Assembly (NCBI RefSeq): GCF_900155865.1
Contig: NZ_LT707006.1
Coordinates: forward strand, 3,760,577-3,824,576
Source of the DNA: Bacteroides bouchesdurhonensis
GTDB lineage: Bacteria > Bacteroidota > Bacteroidia > Bacteroidales > Bacteroidaceae
Length of the DNA: 64,000 nt
Direction: 5' to 3'
Below the pieces are notes generated by a model, which was not told the origin of the DNA, searched no databases, and saw nothing but the letters and a program-made list of their open reading frames with translations. Within the stretch, counting starts at the first letter, position 1. Every line of letters begins with the position of its first letter. The translations under genes and the position numbers were made by a program. This document shows, one piece after another, positions 1-10,416 of the stretch.

Positions 1-3000
1 ACCAACCGGAAAATGGAATTGAAGTTATTTTCTCCGATCCCGTTTCTAATACACAAGACTTAAAAGGGTTAATTGAAGTACCGGAGGTCTCATCTTCCAT
101 TTCGCAGATTAAAGACAATAAAGTCTTTATATATTTCGACACCAATCAACTAAATCAACTAACTTTAAAAATTCATGAAGGAGTAAAAAGCAGTCAGGGA
201 AAGACATTAAATACATCTCAATCGATCTCATTCAGCGAACAGAATCTAAAACCACAGGTAGAAATGAGTACTTCTGCTGCTATCCTACCCGATTCCAAAA
301 GTCTAATTATTCCATTCCGTGCTGTAAATCTATACGCAGTAGACATTAACATTATTCGCATTTTTGAAAATAATGTATTAATGTTCATGCAGACGAATTC
401 GCTTTCGTCAGCTAATGAATTACGCCGTTCAGGAAGATTGGTCTACAAAAAAACACTATGGCTCGCTAAAGACTCTTCAAAAGACGTTCATCGTTGGGAA
501 GACTATTCCATTGATCTTGCCGGACTAATTCGACAAGAACCGGGAGCTATTTACCGAGTTATTCTTTCTTTCCGTCAAGAGTATTCAGCTTATCCTTGTG
601 GAGGAGAAAACAAAGAATTACAGTTTACAAACAATGATGCAGCAAACGATTTGACTAGAATCAGTAGCGAAACATTGTCCGACGAAGAAGAAGCCGTTTG
701 GGATACTCCGGAGGCATATTACTATTATAATGGCAGTGTACCTATGGATTGGAGTCAATATAAATGGAATGAGCGTGATAATCCCTGTCATCCTTCTTAT
801 TATATGTCATCTGACCGGGCAGCTAGTTGTAACGTTTTCGCTTCCAACTTAGGAATGATTGTGAAAAAGAATTCACTCAATAAATTATGGATTACTGTAA
901 ACAACATATTAGACACCAACCCCATCGAGAAAGCGCAAGTAACCATATACAACTTCCAATTACAGCCAATAGGAAAAGGAGAAACAAACGGGGAAGGATT
1001 CGTAGAAATCTCTCCGAAAGGAGTACCTTTTATTGCTGTTGCAGAATTTGATAAGCAAAAGGCATACGTCCGCGTTGTAGATGGAGAAGAACAATCCGTC
1101 AGTCGTTTTGACGTAGGAGGCAAAGATATTCAAAAAGGATTAAAAGGATTTATATATGGCGAAAGAGGAGTATGGCGACCAGGGGATACGCTTCACATCT
1201 CCTTTATTCTGGAAGATCGTGAAAAAAGAATCCCTGACAGACATCCTGTAGCATTGGAAATCTACAATCCCAAAGGACAGTTTTACACTAAAATGGTTTC
1301 AACTAAAGGTATGAATGGTTTTTATACATTTGATGTACCGACACAAACAAGTGATCCGACAGGAAGATGGAATGCGTATGTCAAAGTGGGAGGAACTGCC
1401 TTTCACAAGAGCCTGTTGATTGAAACCGTAAAGCCCAACCGATTAAAGATCGACCTGTCTATGCCTACCATTTTGCAAGCTACCTATAAGGAAGTTTATG
1501 CAATTCTTACCTCTGCATGGCTAACTGGTGCTAAGGCGTCCCAGCTAAAAACCAAAGTTGAAATGACCTTATCTAAGGTTAATACTCAATTCAAGAATTA
1601 CAACCAGTATATTTTTAATAATCCAGCAACAGATTTTACGACAATGAAATCTGATGTATTCAGCGGTGTACTGGACGAGAAAGGAATGGTAGGATTCACT
1701 ATAAATCTTCCGGCAGCAACTCAAGCACCAGGTATGTTGAATGCCACCTTCATCGCTCGTGTTTTCGAACCAGGAGGAGACGCAAGTATTTACACACATA
1801 GCGTTCCATTTTCCCCATTTGACTCATATGTAGGAATTAATCTTAACCAGCCTAAAGGGAAATATATCGAAACAGATAAAGACCATATATTCGATATTGT
1901 AACTGTTGATGAACAAGGACAGTTAGTAGATCGTTCCAATCTGGAATATAAAATATATCGAATCGATTGGAGTTGGTGGTGGGATAATAGTGAAGCATCA
2001 ATTGGGACCTACATCAATAGTAGTTCCTTTACTCCTGTAGCCAGTGGCAATCTACAAACGACAAGAGGAAAAGCAACCTTTAAATTTCGTGTCAATTATC
2101 CGGATTGGGGACGTTATTTGGTATATGTAAAAGATAAAGAAAGCGGACATGCAACAGGAGGTACTATCTATGTAGACTGGCCTGACTGGCGTGGACGTTC
2201 CAATAGAAGTAATCCAAGTGGAGTCAAAATGCTGGCATTCTCATTGGACAAAGATTCTTATGAAATAGGAGAAACAGTTACAGCAATTATTCCGGCTTCT
2301 GCAGGAGGACGCGCATTGGTTTCCATAGAAAATGGTTCTACAGTTTTACAACAGAAATGGACAGAAGTATCTAACGAAGGAGATACCAAAATCACTTTCA
2401 AAACAACTCCGGAAATGGCTCCGAATGTATATCTACATATTAGTTTGCTGCAACCACATGCACAAACAGTCAATGACCTACCTATTCGGATGTATGGAAT
2501 TGTGCCGGTATTCGTTACCAATAGTCAGACCATACTGCAACCACAGATCAAAATGCCGGATGTATTACGTCCGGAAACTGATTTCAATGTAACAATTAGT
2601 GAGAAAACAGGTAAACCGATGACATACACTTTAGCCATCGTAGATGACGGATTACTGGATCTAACCAACTTCAAGACTCCCGATCCTTGGAATGACTTTT
2701 ATGCACGTGAAGCACTCGGTATCCGTACTTGGGATATGTATGATAATGTATTGGGAGCCTCAGCCGGTCAGTACAATTCATTATTCAGTACAGGTGGTGA
2801 TGCAACACTGAAACCAGCAGATACCAAAGCAAATCGTTTCAAACCAGTAGTCAAGTTTATCGGCCCATTCTATTTAGGAAAAAGCAAGCAACAAACACAT
2901 ACGTTGAAACTTCCAATGTATGTAGGTTCCGTACGTACAATGGTGATTGCCGGACAAGACGGTGCATATGGCAATGCGGAAAAGACATCATCTGTCCGAA

Positions 3001-4874
3001 CTCCTCTGATGTTGCTATCCAGTTTGCCACGAGTACTCAGTACGCAGGAGGAAATTACCGTTCCGGTAAATATCTTTGCAATGGAGAATCAGGTAAAGAA
3101 TGTAACCGTATCATTAAAAGTTTCTGGTGGAGGTGTACAGATTAGCGGTCCACAACAACAAACACTTACATTCAATCAACCCGGAGATCAATTAACCTTC
3201 TTCACACTGAAAACGGGTAATCAAACAGGAAAAGCAACCATTCATCTGACTGCAAGTGGCGGAGGACAACAGACTCAGGAAACTATTGAAATAGAAGTGC
3301 GAAATCCGAATCCGGTAGTTACATTACGTAATAGCCAATGGATTGAAACAGGACAAGAAGCTGAACTATCTTATAACTTAGAAGGCTCTTCATCCGCCAA
3401 CAATCATGTACAACTGGAAGTATCACGTATACCGTCAGTAGACATCAGCCGTCGATTCGATTTTCTGTATAATTATCAACACCAATGTACGGAGCAATTA
3501 ACATCTAAAGCATTGCCTCTCTTATTTGTTTCCCAATTCAAAACAGTGGATGAGAAAGAGACTGAAAAGATAAAAACAAATATTCAGGAAGCTATCCGCC
3601 AGATTTACGCACGCCAACTTCCTAACGGAGGATTTGTGTATTGGCCAGGAAATGCTGTCGCCGACGAATGGATTACTTCTTACACTGGAATGTTCTTGAC
3701 GCTTGCACAAGAAAAAGGATATGCTGTTCATCCAAATGTATTTAACAAATGGAAACGATTCCAACGAGCAGCCGCACAAAATTGGCGAATGCCTCAGGAT
3801 GCAAGTGAATGGCAATTATGGCAATCTGAGTTGCAACAAGCATTCCGTCTATACACCCTTGCGCTAGCCGATGCACCGGAGTATGGAGCTATGAACCGAA
3901 TGAAGGAACAAAAAGGGTTATCTCTTCAGGCAAAATGGAGACTGGCAGCAGCTTATGCATTAACCGGAAAGATGAAACCGGCAGAAGAACTGGTATACAA
4001 TGCAGAAACTACAGTAATCCCCTATTCTTCTGCAAATCAGATTTATGGTTCGTATGATAGAGACGAAGCTATGATTCTAGAAACATTGCTTCTGATGAAT
4101 CGTGAACGAGAAGCTTTACAACAAGCAAAAAAAGTATCTCAAAATCTGGCAGAAGAAAATTGGTTCAGCACCCAATCAACAGCTTTTGCTCTCATGGCAA
4201 TGGGACGTCTCGCCGAAAAGTTATCCGGAACTCTGGACTTTGCATGGAAATGGAATGGCCAACAACAACCTGCTGTAAAATCGGCTAAAGCTGTATTTGA
4301 GAAAGAGCTTGCTACTTCTCCGAAGTCCGGAACTGTTTCTATCAAAAATCTGGGCAAAGGAGCTCTGAATGCAGATATTATCACACGTATCCAACTCGTA
4401 AACGATACTTTACCTGCTATGTCAGACAACATTCGTCTGGATGTGAGATACGTCAGTACAGAAGGACTACCTATTTCCATTGAAGACATCAAACAGGGAA
4501 CAGACTTTATGGCTATCACTTCCGTATCTAATATTAGTGGCACTTCCGACTATAATAATCTAGCCCTGACACATATTATACCATCCGGATGGGAAATATA
4601 TAATGAGCGTATATTTATTCCTGAAGAGCCGGCAACTACGGAATCAACTGGTACTACAGAAAATAAGAATCGTCCATTTACTTATCAGGATATTCGTGAC
4701 GACCGAGTACTCACTTATTTCAATTTGCGTCGTGGCGAACAGAAAACATTTACTGTCAGGTTACAAGCCACCTATGCAGGTAACTTTATCCTTCCTGCGA
4801 TTCAATGCGAAGCGATGTACGACGCAGCTGTGCAAGCACGTACCAAAGCGGGAAGAACGACTGTCAGCCGCTAA
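1..4874 (+). CDS. Bacterial alpha-2-macroglobulin family protein (5' end outside window)
   Basis: Large secreted protease-trap protein. The frame is already open at base 3 and has no stop before the ATG at 264, so that ATG is internal and the gene starts left of the window. The thioester motif CTEQ is seen (Cys codon 3486-3488, residue 1075 counted from 264), followed by the helical thioester-domain region and a C-terminal receptor-binding-like domain. The upstream part is beta-rich, as expected for macroglobulin domains. pbpC follows after 10 nt; this pairing is a known bacterial arrangement in which A2M is thought to guard, and PBP1C to repair, the breached cell wall. The family is clear; the signal sequence and total length cannot be judged. 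Confidence 0.93.
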   Translation, partial: QPENGIEVIFSDPVSNTQDLKGLIEVPEVSSSISQIKDNKVFIYFDTNQLNQLTLKIHEGVKSSQGKTLNTSQSISFSEQNLKPQVEMSTSAAILPDSKSLIIPFRAVNLYAVDINIIRIFENNVLMFMQTNSLSSANELRRSGRLVYKKTLWLAKDSSKDVHRWEDYSIDLAGLIRQEPGAIYRVILSFRQEYSAYPCGGENKELQFTNNDAANDLTRISSETLSDEEEAVWDTPEAYYYYNGSVPMDWSQYKWNERDNPCHPSYYMSSDRAASCNVFASNLGMIVKKNSLNKLWITVNNILDTNPIEKAQVTIYNFQLQPIGKGETNGEGFVEISPKGVPFIAVAEFDKQKAYVRVVDGEEQSVSRFDVGGKDIQKGLKGFIYGERGVWRPGDTLHISFILEDREKRIPDRHPVALEIYNPKGQFYTKMVSTKGMNGFYTFDVPTQTSDPTGRWNAYVKVGGTAFHKSLLIETVKPNRLKIDLSMPTILQATYKEVYAILTSAWLTGAKASQLKTKVEMTLSKVNTQFKNYNQYIFNNPATDFTTMKSDVFSGVLDEKGMVGFTINLPAATQAPGMLNATFIARVFEPGGDASIYTHSVPFSPFDSYVGINLNQPKGKYIETDKDHIFDIVTVDEQGQLVDRSNLEYKIYRIDWSWWWDNSEASIGTYINSSSFTPVASGNLQTTRGKATFKFRVNYPDWGRYLVYVKDKESGHATGGTIYVDWPDWRGRSNRSNPSGVKMLAFSLDKDSYEIGETVTAIIPASAGGRALVSIENGSTVLQQKWTEVSNEGDTKITFKTTPEMAPNVYLHISLLQPHAQTVNDLPIRMYGIVPVFVTNSQTILQPQIKMPDVLRPETDFNVTISEKTGKPMTYTLAIVDDGLLDLTNFKTPDPWNDFYAREALGIRTWDMYDNVLGASAGQYNSLFSTGGDATLKPADTKANRFKPVVKFIGPFYLGKSKQQTHTLKLPMYVGSVRTMVIAGQDGAYGNAEKTSSVRTPLMLLSSLPRVLSTQEEITVPVNIFAMENQVKNVTVSLKVSGGGVQISGPQQQTLTFNQPGDQLTFFTLKTGNQTGKATIHLTASGGGQQTQETIEIEVRNPNPVVTLRNSQWIETGQEAELSYNLEGSSSANNHVQLEVSRIPSVDISRRFDFLYNYQHQCTEQLTSKALPLLFVSQFKTVDEKETEKIKTNIQEAIRQIYARQLPNGGFVYWPGNAVADEWITSYTGMFLTLAQEKGYAVHPNVFNKWKRFQRAAAQNWRMPQDASEWQLWQSELQQAFRLYTLALADAPEYGAMNRMKEQKGLSLQAKWRLAAAYALTGKMKPAEELVYNAETTVIPYSSANQIYGSYDRDEAMILETLLLMNREREALQQAKKVSQNLAEENWFSTQSTAFALMAMGRLAEKLSGTLDFAWKWNGQQQPAVKSAKAVFEKELATSPKSGTVSIKNLGKGALNADIITRIQLVNDTLPAMSDNIRLDVRYVSTEGLPISIEDIKQGTDFMAITSVSNISGTSDYNNLALTHIIPSGWEIYNERIFIPEEPATTESTGTTENKNRPFTYQDIRDDRVLTYFNLRRGEQKTFTVRLQATYAGNFILPAIQCEAMYDAAVQARTKAGRTTVSR

Positions 4875-4884
4875 CATTTAGTTT

Positions 4885-7296
4885 ATGGGAGGTAAGCTAA
4901 TAAAATTCTTAAAACATTTATCCATCACTCGGAAAGTAATGCTTAGTTGCATTACTCTTCTGGTGATCGGATATATCTTCTGCCTACCCAGACAATTATT
5001 CCATGTCCCCTATTCCACAGTCGTTACAGATCGAAACGGAGAACTGTTGGGAGCCCGTATTGCATCTGACGGTCAATGGCGTTTTCCTCCACGTGCAACA
5101 ACACCGGAGAAAATAAAGCAATGTCTTATCACTTTTGAAGATAAACATTTTTATCATCATTGGGGAGTGAATCCGTTATCTATCGGAAGAGCGTTCTATC
5201 AAAATACAAAAAACAAACGCGTAGTAAGTGGAGGAAGTACTCTTACCATGCAAACAATCCGGTTAGCCAGAAACAAATCACGCACCGTCAGCGAAAAGCT
5301 TATTGAAATGGTTTTAGCTACCCGGTTGGAATTCCGTGCTACTAAAGAGGAAATTCTATCCATGTATATATCACATGCACCATTCGGAGGTAATGTAGTA
5401 GGTCTGGATGCAGCTTCCTGGCGTTACTTCGGACATTCTGCCGAAGATTTATCATGGGCAGAATCGGCTATGTTGGCCGTTTTACCCAATGCACCTGCCA
5501 TGATCCACTTATCAAAAGGAAGAACCACTCTGTTAGCCAAACGTAACCGATTATTAAAACAACTGCTTGAGAAAAAAATAATCGATTCATCAACCTACGA
5601 ATTGGCTATCAGTGAACCGCTTCCGGACGAACCACACCCATTACCTCAAATAGCACCTCACCTGGTTAGTCGCTTCTATCAAGAACGAAATGGAGCATAT
5701 TCCCGTTCAACCATCGACCGAGGTATCCAGACTCAAATAGAGGACATGGCAGAACGATGGAGTAATGAATTCAGTCGAAGTGATATCCGGAATCTTGCAA
5801 TTCTGATTATTGACATTCCCACCAATCAGGTTATCGCTTATTGTGGCAATGTACACTTTGAGCAACAGAAAGGAGGATATCAGGTCGATATCATTCAAGC
5901 CCCCAGAAGTACGGGCAGCATACTAAAACCTTTCCTCTACTATGCAATGTTAAAAGAAGGTAGTCTGTTACCACACACACTTTTACCGGATATCCCTATC
6001 AATATCAATGGATTTACTCCTCAAAATTTCAGCTTGCAATTTGAAGGTGCTGTACCAGCTTCAGAAGCTCTTGCGCGTTCATTAAACATACCGGCAGTTA
6101 CTATGTTACAAAGATATGGAGTACCTAAATTTCACCACTTTCTGCAACAAATAGGATTTAAAACTATTAATAAACCTTCCTCCCATTACGGTTTATCACT
6201 TATTCTGGGAGGTGCAGAAGCTACTTTATGGGATGTGACGAATGCGTATGCCGAAATGGGACGGATATTACTTGTACAAAAAGACGACGCATACAATAAA
6301 CTTTCCCAGAATGAAAAAGCACATATTCTACTTGCAATGAATGGTGAAGAAGAAACAAACACTTACGAACTATTCAATCACCAAACTAAAAATAAGCAAA
6401 GCCCATTCATCATACAAAAGGAAAAATTAAAAGAAGCTTCCGGTGCTGCCTGGCAAACACTATCCGCATTAACAGAAGTAAATCGCCCGGAAGAAATAGA
6501 TTGGAAATCCATACCCTCTATGCAGACAATCGCCTGGAAAACTGGCACTAGTTATGGATTCCGGGATGCATGGGCTGTTGGTGTTACTCCTCGTTATGCA
6601 GTCGGCGTATGGGTTGGGAATGCTACCGGAGAAGGAAAACCCGGTTTGGTCGGTGCACAAACTGCCGGTCCCGTTTTATTCGATATATTTAACCTTCTTC
6701 CTTCTTCATCCTGGTTTGAACGTCCCACTGGAATCTTTGTTGAAGCAGAAGTGTGTAAGCAATCCGGCCATTTGAAAGGAAGATTCTGTGAAGAAACAGA
6801 TACTCTCCTGATTCTCCCCGTCGGATTACGAACAGAAGCTTGTCCGTATCATCATCAGATCACCTTATCTGCGGATGAAAGTCACCGTGTTTACGAGAAC
6901 TGTGCTAATACAGAGCCAACTATTCAGAAATCATGGTTTACTCTTCCACCTGTATGGGAATGGTATTACAAACAACACCATCCTGAATACAAACCGTTGC
7001 CTCCTTTCAAAGCTGGTTGTGGTGAAGACGCTATTCAAACAATGCAGTTCATTTATCCATCAATGAATGCGCATATCAAGCTTCCGAAACAAATGGATGG
7101 TAGTAAAGGATTCATGACTGTAGAGTTAGCACATGCCAATGCTAATGAAACTATCTTTTGGCATCTTGACAACAGTTATATAGCTCAGACACAAAACTTC
7201 CACAATATCTCGTTACAACCATCACCCGGCAAACATTTACTGACAGCTGTAGATAGCAAAGGAAATACAGTTTCCACAACATTCTTTATTGAGTGA
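4885..7296 (+). CDS. pbpC: Penicillin-binding protein 1C (bifunctional transglycosylase/transpeptidase)
   Basis: Peptidoglycan synthase anchored by one N-terminal membrane segment (about residues 18-35). The GT51 transglycosylase domain carries EDKHFYHHWGVNP with catalytic Glu85. The transpeptidase domain shows SxxK as SILK (Ser345, Lys348), an SLN motif and KTG at 552-554. The last ~90 residues are a beta-rich BiPBP_C-type domain typical of PBP1C. The length of 803 aa is normal for the family. It lies 10 nt after the alpha-2-macroglobulin gene, so the two are probably co-transcribed. Confidence 0.95.
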   Translation: MGGKLIKFLKHLSITRKVMLSCITLLVIGYIFCLPRQLFHVPYSTVVTDRNGELLGARIASDGQWRFPPRATTPEKIKQCLITFEDKHFYHHWGVNPLSIGRAFYQNTKNKRVVSGGSTLTMQTIRLARNKSRTVSEKLIEMVLATRLEFRATKEEILSMYISHAPFGGNVVGLDAASWRYFGHSAEDLSWAESAMLAVLPNAPAMIHLSKGRTTLLAKRNRLLKQLLEKKIIDSSTYELAISEPLPDEPHPLPQIAPHLVSRFYQERNGAYSRSTIDRGIQTQIEDMAERWSNEFSRSDIRNLAILIIDIPTNQVIAYCGNVHFEQQKGGYQVDIIQAPRSTGSILKPFLYYAMLKEGSLLPHTLLPDIPININGFTPQNFSLQFEGAVPASEALARSLNIPAVTMLQRYGVPKFHHFLQQIGFKTINKPSSHYGLSLILGGAEATLWDVTNAYAEMGRILLVQKDDAYNKLSQNEKAHILLAMNGEEETNTYELFNHQTKNKQSPFIIQKEKLKEASGAAWQTLSALTEVNRPEEIDWKSIPSMQTIAWKTGTSYGFRDAWAVGVTPRYAVGVWVGNATGEGKPGLVGAQTAGPVLFDIFNLLPSSSWFERPTGIFVEAEVCKQSGHLKGRFCEETDTLLILPVGLRTEACPYHHQITLSADESHRVYENCANTEPTIQKSWFTLPPVWEWYYKQHHPEYKPLPPFKAGCGEDAIQTMQFIYPSMNAHIKLPKQMDGSKGFMTVELAHANANETIFWHLDNSYIAQTQNFHNISLQPSPGKHLLTAVDSKGNTVSTTFFIE

Positions 7297-7309
7297 CCTA
7301 CAGATTTAC

Positions 7310-7317
7310 TATCTTTG
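7310..7317 (+). promoter_or_regulatory. Bacteroides -7 box upstream of the MFS remnant
   Basis: TATCTTTG matches the Bacteroides primary-sigma -7 consensus TAnnTTTG. It ends only 4 nt before the ATG at 7322, so a transcript from it would be leaderless or nearly so. Confidence 0.5.
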
Positions 7318-7321
7318 CAAA

Positions 7322-7552
7322 ATGAAACAGCCATTAAAAGAAAACGGAGGATTGCCGGCTTCTATCCTGTGGACCCTAGCTATTGTTGCAGGCATATCGG
7401 TAGCCAATCTCTATTATAACCAACCTTTACTTAATATGATACGCCAGGAATTAGGTGTATCGGGAGGCTGTTCAGTAAATGACCCAACAAAACAGATAAT
7501 AAAACCGTTTAATAAGAAAATAAAGGCAAGCTATGAAATACGGAGTAAATAG
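7322..7552 (+). pseudogene. MFS transporter, N-terminal remnant
   Basis: The first ~50 residues read like the start of an MFS efflux or sugar transporter: one hydrophobic helix followed by ANLYYNQPLLNMIRQELG. After the Val-Ser-Gly at about 7470 the similarity ends and the frame runs through unrelated residues to a stop at 7552, inside the next gene. An MFS protein needs about 400 residues and 12 helices, so this is a 5' fragment left by a deletion. The ORF can be opened further upstream at 7289, but that would overlap the end of pbpC and the -7 box. Confidence 0.75.
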
Positions 7553-7967
7553 ACAGTTTTTACTTATCACCGCAGGTATCGTGTGGATTATAGCCGGCAC
7601 TAATATATTGCGAATAGGAATTGTCACCTGGATGAATAGTACGCAAGATTGGATGTTTAAAATAGGCGAAGCAACAGTCGTTTTTTTATTATTCTTTGTA
7701 TTTATCTTCAGAAAGCTTTATTATAAACATACCCGTCGAATTGAAGAAAAGAAAGAAGATAAAAACTGCCCTTTTTCTTTTCTCGATGTAAAAAGCTGGA
7801 TTATGATGGTATTCATGATTGCATTAGGCATAACTATCCGCAGTTTGCATTTATTACCTGACAGTTTCATATCTGTCTTTTATACCGGGCTATCCATAGC
7901 ACTGATTCTGACCGGAATACTTTTTATATGCTACTGGTGGCAAAAGCGTAAGTTATTACACAACTAA
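7533..7967 (+). CDS. Small integral membrane protein, unknown function
   Basis: 144 residues with four clear hydrophobic helices (about 8-30, 45-63, 84-105 and 115-135) and a charged Lys/Glu-rich loop between helices 2 and 3 (around residues 68-82). I do not recognise a named family. It ends 11 nt before the ferritin-like/VIT gene, which suggests co-transcription. The remnant of the MFS gene overlaps its first 20 bases. Confidence 0.7.
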   Translation: MKYGVNRQFLLITAGIVWIIAGTNILRIGIVTWMNSTQDWMFKIGEATVVFLLFFVFIFRKLYYKHTRRIEEKKEDKNCPFSFLDVKSWIMMVFMIALGITIRSLHLLPDSFISVFYTGLSIALILTGILFICYWWQKRKLLHN

Positions 7968-7978
7968 ATCATAATAAG

Positions 7979-8851
7979 ATGAACGTATCCAAACAAGACA
8001 TTGAAAAGTTTATCCGCTTTCAACGAAATGAGATAACAGAAAGTATCGTATACGAACGACTCGCTTCTATCGAAAAGGATGAAAACAATCGTAAAGTTCT
8101 CCATCAAATTGCGGTCGAAGAAAAATCACATTATGAAATCTTAAAAAAATATACAGGAAAAGATGTGATACCTGACCGCAAGCGTGTTGCCCGCTTTTAT
8201 TTTCTAGCACAAATATTGGGCATTACATTTACGATTAAATTAATGGAGTCAAGCGAAAAAAATGCGCATCACAACTACGATAAATATACCAATATTCCCG
8301 ACCTACAACGTCTCGCTCGTGACGAAGAAGTACATGAACAGAAGTTAATCTCCCTAATTAATGAAGAACGCCTGGAATATATGGGCTCTGTTGTCTTAGG
8401 TCTGAATGATGCACTAGTAGAATTTACAGGTGCATTAGCCGGGTTCACATTAGCACTCAGTGATCACCGGTTAATAGCACTGACAGGTAGCATAACAGGT
8501 ATTGCTGCGGCTCTATCCATGGCCTCATCCGAATATCTTTCTACGAAGTCTGAAGGAGATGTAAAAAAACGTCCGGTAAAAGCTGCTGTATATACCGGTA
8601 TTGCATACCTGATAACTGTAGCAGCTTTAGTTGCTCCTTTCATGCTTATCAGCAATGTAATTCTAGCCTTAGGAGTTATGCTTACAATGGCACTTATTAT
8701 CATTGCATTATTCAATTACTATTATTCAGTAGCTCGTGGTGAAAGCTTCCGAAAGCGTTTTACCGAAATGGCCGTACTTAGCTTTAGTGTAGCTGGTATC
8801 AGTTTCCTGATCGGTTATGCCTTGAAAACTTTCACCGGTATAGATGCTTAA
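7979..8851 (+). CDS. Ferritin-like domain fused to VIT1/CCC1 metal transporter
   Basis: 290 aa. Residues 1-135 form a ferritin/rubrerythrin-like four-helix domain with the iron-ligand pattern of repeated Glu and ExxH (ERLAS, EEKSHYE, DEEVHEQ). Residues 136-290 are a VIT1/CCC1 transporter with LNDALVEFTGALAG, conserved Gly-rich helices and five hydrophobic segments. Proteins of this arrangement (membrane-bound ferritin, MbfA-like) export iron or manganese and protect against iron stress. That role is family knowledge; the substrate is not proven here. Confidence 0.88.
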   Translation: MNVSKQDIEKFIRFQRNEITESIVYERLASIEKDENNRKVLHQIAVEEKSHYEILKKYTGKDVIPDRKRVARFYFLAQILGITFTIKLMESSEKNAHHNYDKYTNIPDLQRLARDEEVHEQKLISLINEERLEYMGSVVLGLNDALVEFTGALAGFTLALSDHRLIALTGSITGIAAALSMASSEYLSTKSEGDVKKRPVKAAVYTGIAYLITVAALVAPFMLISNVILALGVMLTMALIIIALFNYYYSVARGESFRKRFTEMAVLSFSVAGISFLIGYALKTFTGIDA

Positions 8852-8921
8852 TAACAAGTGATTTCATATATATCAAATAATTCAAAGATAATTTCAATTA
8901 ATAAAGCGATATAAAAATAGA

Positions 8922-10349
8922 ATGAAGAAGATTCCTTCCCCTCTCGTTTCTCTATTACCCATCATCGTTCTGGTAATATTACTTTTTGGTACTATCCACA
9001 CATTTGGCAGTGATGCCTTAAATGGTGGAAGCCAAATATCGCTACTCACCACCACAGCTGTCTGCATCCTCATAGGTATGGCGATCTATAAAATACCTTG
9101 GAAAGATTATGAACTAGCCATAACGAATAACATTGCCGGAGTTGCAACAGCTATTATTATCTTGCTAATTATTGGTGCATTAAGTGGAACCTGGATGATC
9201 AGTGGAGTTGTACCGACCCTGATCTATTATGGTATGCAAATTATCCATCCCAGTTTCTTCCTTGCTTCTACCTGTATCATTTGCATTCTAATATCTGTTA
9301 TGACGGGAAGTTCATGGACTACCATTGCCACTATAGGTATTGCATTGATGGGAATTGGAAAAGCACAAGGATTCGAAGAAGGATGGATTGCGGGTGCTAT
9401 TATCTCCGGTGCATACTTCGGTGATAAAGTTTCTCCTTTATCAGAAACAACCATATTAGCCTCATCCGTCACAGACACACCCCTCTTTCGGCATATCCGC
9501 TATATGATGATCACAACAGTTCCTTCGATTGTCATTACTTTAATTATATTTATAGTAGCTGGTTTCTCACATGACGCAGGCAACTCTCAACATATCCCGG
9601 AAGTAGCAGCCGCCTTGAAAGAAAAGTTCCTGATCACTCCCTGGTTACTGATTGTTCCTGTAGCAACAGGAATCTTGATCGCCCGGAAAGTTCCCTCCAT
9701 CATCACCTTATTCTTATCAACCTTACTAGCCGGTATTTTTGCATTGATTCTCCAGCCCGATTTACTACACGAAATTGCAGGAGCTACAACATCTAATTTT
9801 GAATCCTTATATAAAGGACTTATGATGACCATCTACGGAAAAACAAATTTGCAAACAGATAATGTCATTTTGTCTGATTTAATCTCTACACGAGGTATGT
9901 CCGGAATGATGAATACTGTTTGGCTGATTTTATGTGCAATGTGTTTTGGTGGAGCTATGACAGCAAGTGGAATGTTGGGAAGTATCACTTCACTCTTTAT
10001 TAGGTTTATGAAAAATACTTTCGGTGTAGTAACTTCAACCGTATGTTCCGGCCTTTTCCTGAATATGGCAACTGCCGATCAATACATTAGTATTATTCTA
10101 ACTGGAAACATATTCCGCAATATATATTATAAAAAAGGATACGAAAGTTGTTTGTTAAGTCGGACTACCGAAGATTCAGTAACTGTTACATCTGTATTGA
10201 TTCCCTGGAACAGTTGTGGAATGACGCAAGCAACCATTTTGAGTGTCCCCACAATTGTGTATCTTCCATATTGTTTTTTCAACATTATCAGCCCGTTAAT
10301 GAGTATCGTTGTCGCTGCTATCGGATATAAAATAGCAAGACGTTCGTGA
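8922..10349 (+). CDS. nhaC: Na+/H+ antiporter, NhaC family
   Basis: 475-aa polytopic inner-membrane protein with about 11-12 hydrophobic segments. Diagnostic NhaC stretches include GSSWTTIATIGIALMG and GAYFGDKVSPLSETT, the latter containing the conserved Asp/Ser/Glu of the transport core. Exchanges sodium for protons in pH and salt homeostasis. Separated from the VIT gene by 70 nt of AT-rich sequence with no obvious promoter or terminator. Confidence 0.93.
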   Translation: MKKIPSPLVSLLPIIVLVILLFGTIHTFGSDALNGGSQISLLTTTAVCILIGMAIYKIPWKDYELAITNNIAGVATAIIILLIIGALSGTWMISGVVPTLIYYGMQIIHPSFFLASTCIICILISVMTGSSWTTIATIGIALMGIGKAQGFEEGWIAGAIISGAYFGDKVSPLSETTILASSVTDTPLFRHIRYMMITTVPSIVITLIIFIVAGFSHDAGNSQHIPEVAAALKEKFLITPWLLIVPVATGILIARKVPSIITLFLSTLLAGIFALILQPDLLHEIAGATTSNFESLYKGLMMTIYGKTNLQTDNVILSDLISTRGMSGMMNTVWLILCAMCFGGAMTASGMLGSITSLFIRFMKNTFGVVTSTVCSGLFLNMATADQYISIILTGNIFRNIYYKKGYESCLLSRTTEDSVTVTSVLIPWNSCGMTQATILSVPTIVYLPYCFFNIISPLMSIVVAAIGYKIARRS

Positions 10350-10416
10350 ACAATCTGGCATACACTTTGTTTTTGCAATAAACGGACAACGTATTAAACC
10401 TAAACAAAAAAAAGTT

